From Modestobacter sp. (GTDB lineage Bacteria > Actinomycetota > Actinomycetes > Mycobacteriales > Geodermatophilaceae), in the NCBI GenBank assembly GCA_025966175.1, contig JAOPVN010000205.1:1-6697 (forward strand): a DNA stretch of 6,697 nucleotides, written 5' to 3'. The notes below the pieces were generated by a model. The model was not told where the DNA came from. It made no database searches and saw nothing but the letters and a program-made list of their open reading frames with translations. Every line of letters begins with the position of its first letter. Position 1 is the first letter of the stretch. Both the position numbers and the translations under genes were made by a program. Positions 5,578-6,697 of this stretch are shown one piece after another.

Positions 5578-6651
5578 TCAGGCGGCGGTCAGGACCGTGC
5601 CCTGCCCGAGCACCCGGTCGCCGCGCAGCGCATCCGGTGCGTAGAGCACCGCGGACTGCCCGGGCGCCACGCCGCGCTGCCGCTCGGCGAACTCGATGCG
5701 CAGGCCGCCGTCCTCGGTGCCGGAGACCGCGCACGGCACCGGCGCACCGTGCGCGCGCAGCTGGACCGTCGCGGTGAAGGGCAGCTCGGGCGCCGACCCG
5801 GTCCAGCTCGGCGTGCCGGTGAGCACCTCGTCGACCTCGGCCTGCTCGGCGGTGCCGATCGTCACCGTGCGGCTGACCGGCTCGATGCCCAGCACGTACC
5901 GCGGCCGCTGGTCGCCGGCGCTGACCCCGAGCCCGCGCCGCTGGCCGATGGTGAAGCCGTAGGCACCGGCGTGGGTGCCGACCGTCGCGCCGGTCGCCGC
6001 GTCGACCACCGGGCCGGGCTGCTCCCCCAGCCGCCGGGTCAGGAAGCCGCGGGTGTCACCGTCGGAGATGAAGCAGATGTCGTGCGAGTCGGGCTTGGTG
6101 GCGACCGCGTAGCCGCGCTCGGCGGCCAGCTGGCGTACCCGCTCCTTGGTCATCGACCCCAGCGGGAACACCGCGCCGGCCAGCTGCCGCGCGGTGAGCA
6201 CGCCCAGCACGTAGGACTGGTCCTTGGCCGCGTCCACCGACCGGCGCAGCTCGCCCTCGGAGAGCCGCGCGTGGTGGCCGGTGACGACGGCGTCGAAGCC
6301 CAGCGCCTGCGCGCGGTCCAGGACCGCGGAGAACTTGATCTTCTCGTTGCACCGCAGGCACGGGTTGGGCGTGCGGCCCGCGGCGTACTCGGCGACGAAG
6401 TCCTCGACGACGTCCTCCCGGAATCGGTCGGCGAGGTCCCACACGTAGAACGGGATCCCCAGCTCGTCGGCGACCCGGCGCGCGTCGTGGGCATCCTCGA
6501 CGCTGCAGCAGCCGCGAGCACCGCTGCGCAGCGTCTGCCGGTCGGGTGAGAGGGCGAGGTGGACGCCGGTGACGTCGTGCCCGGCCTCGACGGCCAGAGC
6601 TGCGGCGACCGCGGAGTCCACTCCCCCGCTCATCGCGGCGATGAGGCGCAC
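5578..6651 (-). CDS. mnmA: tRNA-specific 2-thiouridylase MnmA
   Basis: MnmA puts the 2-thio group on wobble uridine 34 of Lys, Glu and Gln tRNAs. It adenylates the base with ATP and then transfers persulfide sulfur that originates from a cysteine desulfurase. The protein is 357 residues, normal for the family. Seen: the PP-loop SGGVDSA (8-14), GCCS (47-50), TPNPCLRCN with the nucleophile C98 (94-102), GHHARL (125-130), DQSYVL (144-149), PDSHDICFI with the second catalytic C193 (187-195), and YGFTIGQRRGLG (231-242) leading into the central and beta-barrel C-terminal domains. Both catalytic cysteines are present, so it should be active. The start is GTG at 6651, two bases after the stop of the upstream gene, and the PP-loop begins seven residues in, as expected. 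It is probably co-transcribed with the upstream desulfurase candidate. About 240 bases then separate it from the next gene. Identification is secure. Confidence 0.97.
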   Translation of the reverse strand: MRLIAAMSGGVDSAVAAALAVEAGHDVTGVHLALSPDRQTLRSGARGCCSVEDAHDARRVADELGIPFYVWDLADRFREDVVEDFVAEYAAGRTPNPCLRCNEKIKFSAVLDRAQALGFDAVVTGHHARLSEGELRRSVDAAKDQSYVLGVLTARQLAGAVFPLGSMTKERVRQLAAERGYAVATKPDSHDICFISDGDTRGFLTRRLGEQPGPVVDAATGATVGTHAGAYGFTIGQRRGLGVSAGDQRPRYVLGIEPVSRTVTIGTAEQAEVDEVLTGTPSWTGSAPELPFTATVQLRAHGAPVPCAVSGTEDGGLRIEFAERQRGVAPGQSAVLYAPDALRGDRVLGQGTVLTAA

Positions 6652-6653
6652 GG

Positions 6654-6697
6654 TCAGCGCCCGCCCATGCCGGCCCGGCGGGCCCGCTCCACCACCG
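6654..6697 (-). CDS. C-terminal end of upstream gene, probably a cysteine desulfurase
   Basis: An open frame enters from the right edge and gives VVERARRAGMGGR, then TGA at 6654-6656, two bases before the mnmA GTG. Only 13 codons are visible, so no motif can identify it. Cysteine desulfurase (IscS/NifS type) is the usual gene directly upstream of mnmA in actinobacteria, and it would supply MnmA's sulfur. The assignment rests on that context alone. The tight spacing suggests one transcript and coupled translation. Confidence 0.55.
   Translation of the reverse strand, partial: VVERARRAGMGGR

Noticed and set aside
5517..5580. Intrinsic terminator after mnmA
   Set aside because: The sequence has scattered CCGG/GGCC pairs but no stable stem followed by a U-run that I could find by eye.
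5494..6549. 351-codon open frame on the plus strand opposite mnmA
   Set aside because: Antisense shadow of mnmA with no motifs. Its length is explained by GC-rich third codon positions.
1..6697. CRISPR array, tRNA, rRNA, insertion sequence or phage attachment site
   Set aside because: No regularly spaced repeats, cloverleaf-like segments, transposase motifs or terminal inverted repeats with target duplications were seen on either strand.

Overview
The window is very GC-rich, with codon third positions dominated by G and C, frequent GTG starts and tightly packed genes. This points to a high-GC actinobacterium. The gene set (cysteine desulfurase tail, mnmA, MetE-like protein, ligA), a degraded DUF222/HNH-type gene and an LAxTG-type sortase signal fit the Geodermatophilaceae (Blastococcus, Geodermatophilus, Modestobacter and relatives). 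That family placement is inference from recalled protein style, not a database result.

Every gene I can support lies on the minus strand, so transcription runs from high to low coordinates. At the right edge are the last 13 codons of a gene that is probably a cysteine desulfurase (6654-6697). Two bases later comes mnmA, the tRNA 2-thiouridylase (5578-6651). A spacer of about 240 bases follows, holding a plausible promoter and a nested inverted repeat. Next is a large secreted, probably sortase-anchored 5'-nucleotidase (2969-5338). Its end overlaps by 17 bases the start of a MetE-C-terminal-domain-like 'methionine synthase' (1930-2985). Between that gene and ligA lies about 660 bases without an intact gene. 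This stretch contains a broken DUF222/HNH endonuclease gene (about 1369-1850) and a short leader. The window ends inside ligA, the NAD-dependent DNA ligase (starts at 1270, runs off at base 1), with adenylation and OB domains present and the C-terminal domains outside.

The desulfurase-mnmA pair makes functional sense: a cysteine desulfurase supplies the persulfide sulfur that MnmA puts into U34 of tRNAs. The MetE-like gene near ligA, with mnmA and a cysteine desulfurase further upstream, is a known actinobacterial neighbourhood, also found around Rv3014c-Rv3025c in Mycobacterium tuberculosis. The nucleotidase is the unusual member here. It is a surface phosphate- and nucleoside-scavenging enzyme set among housekeeping genes, with its own likely promoter, and probably co-translated with the MetE-like gene.

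I found no RNA genes, CRISPR, insertion sequences or phage genes, and nothing I can defend as a new biological system. The points most worth a second look are the HNH pseudogene and its internal scar, the cell-wall anchor on the nucleotidase, the nucleotidase/MetE-like overlap, and the duplicated start codon of ligA.
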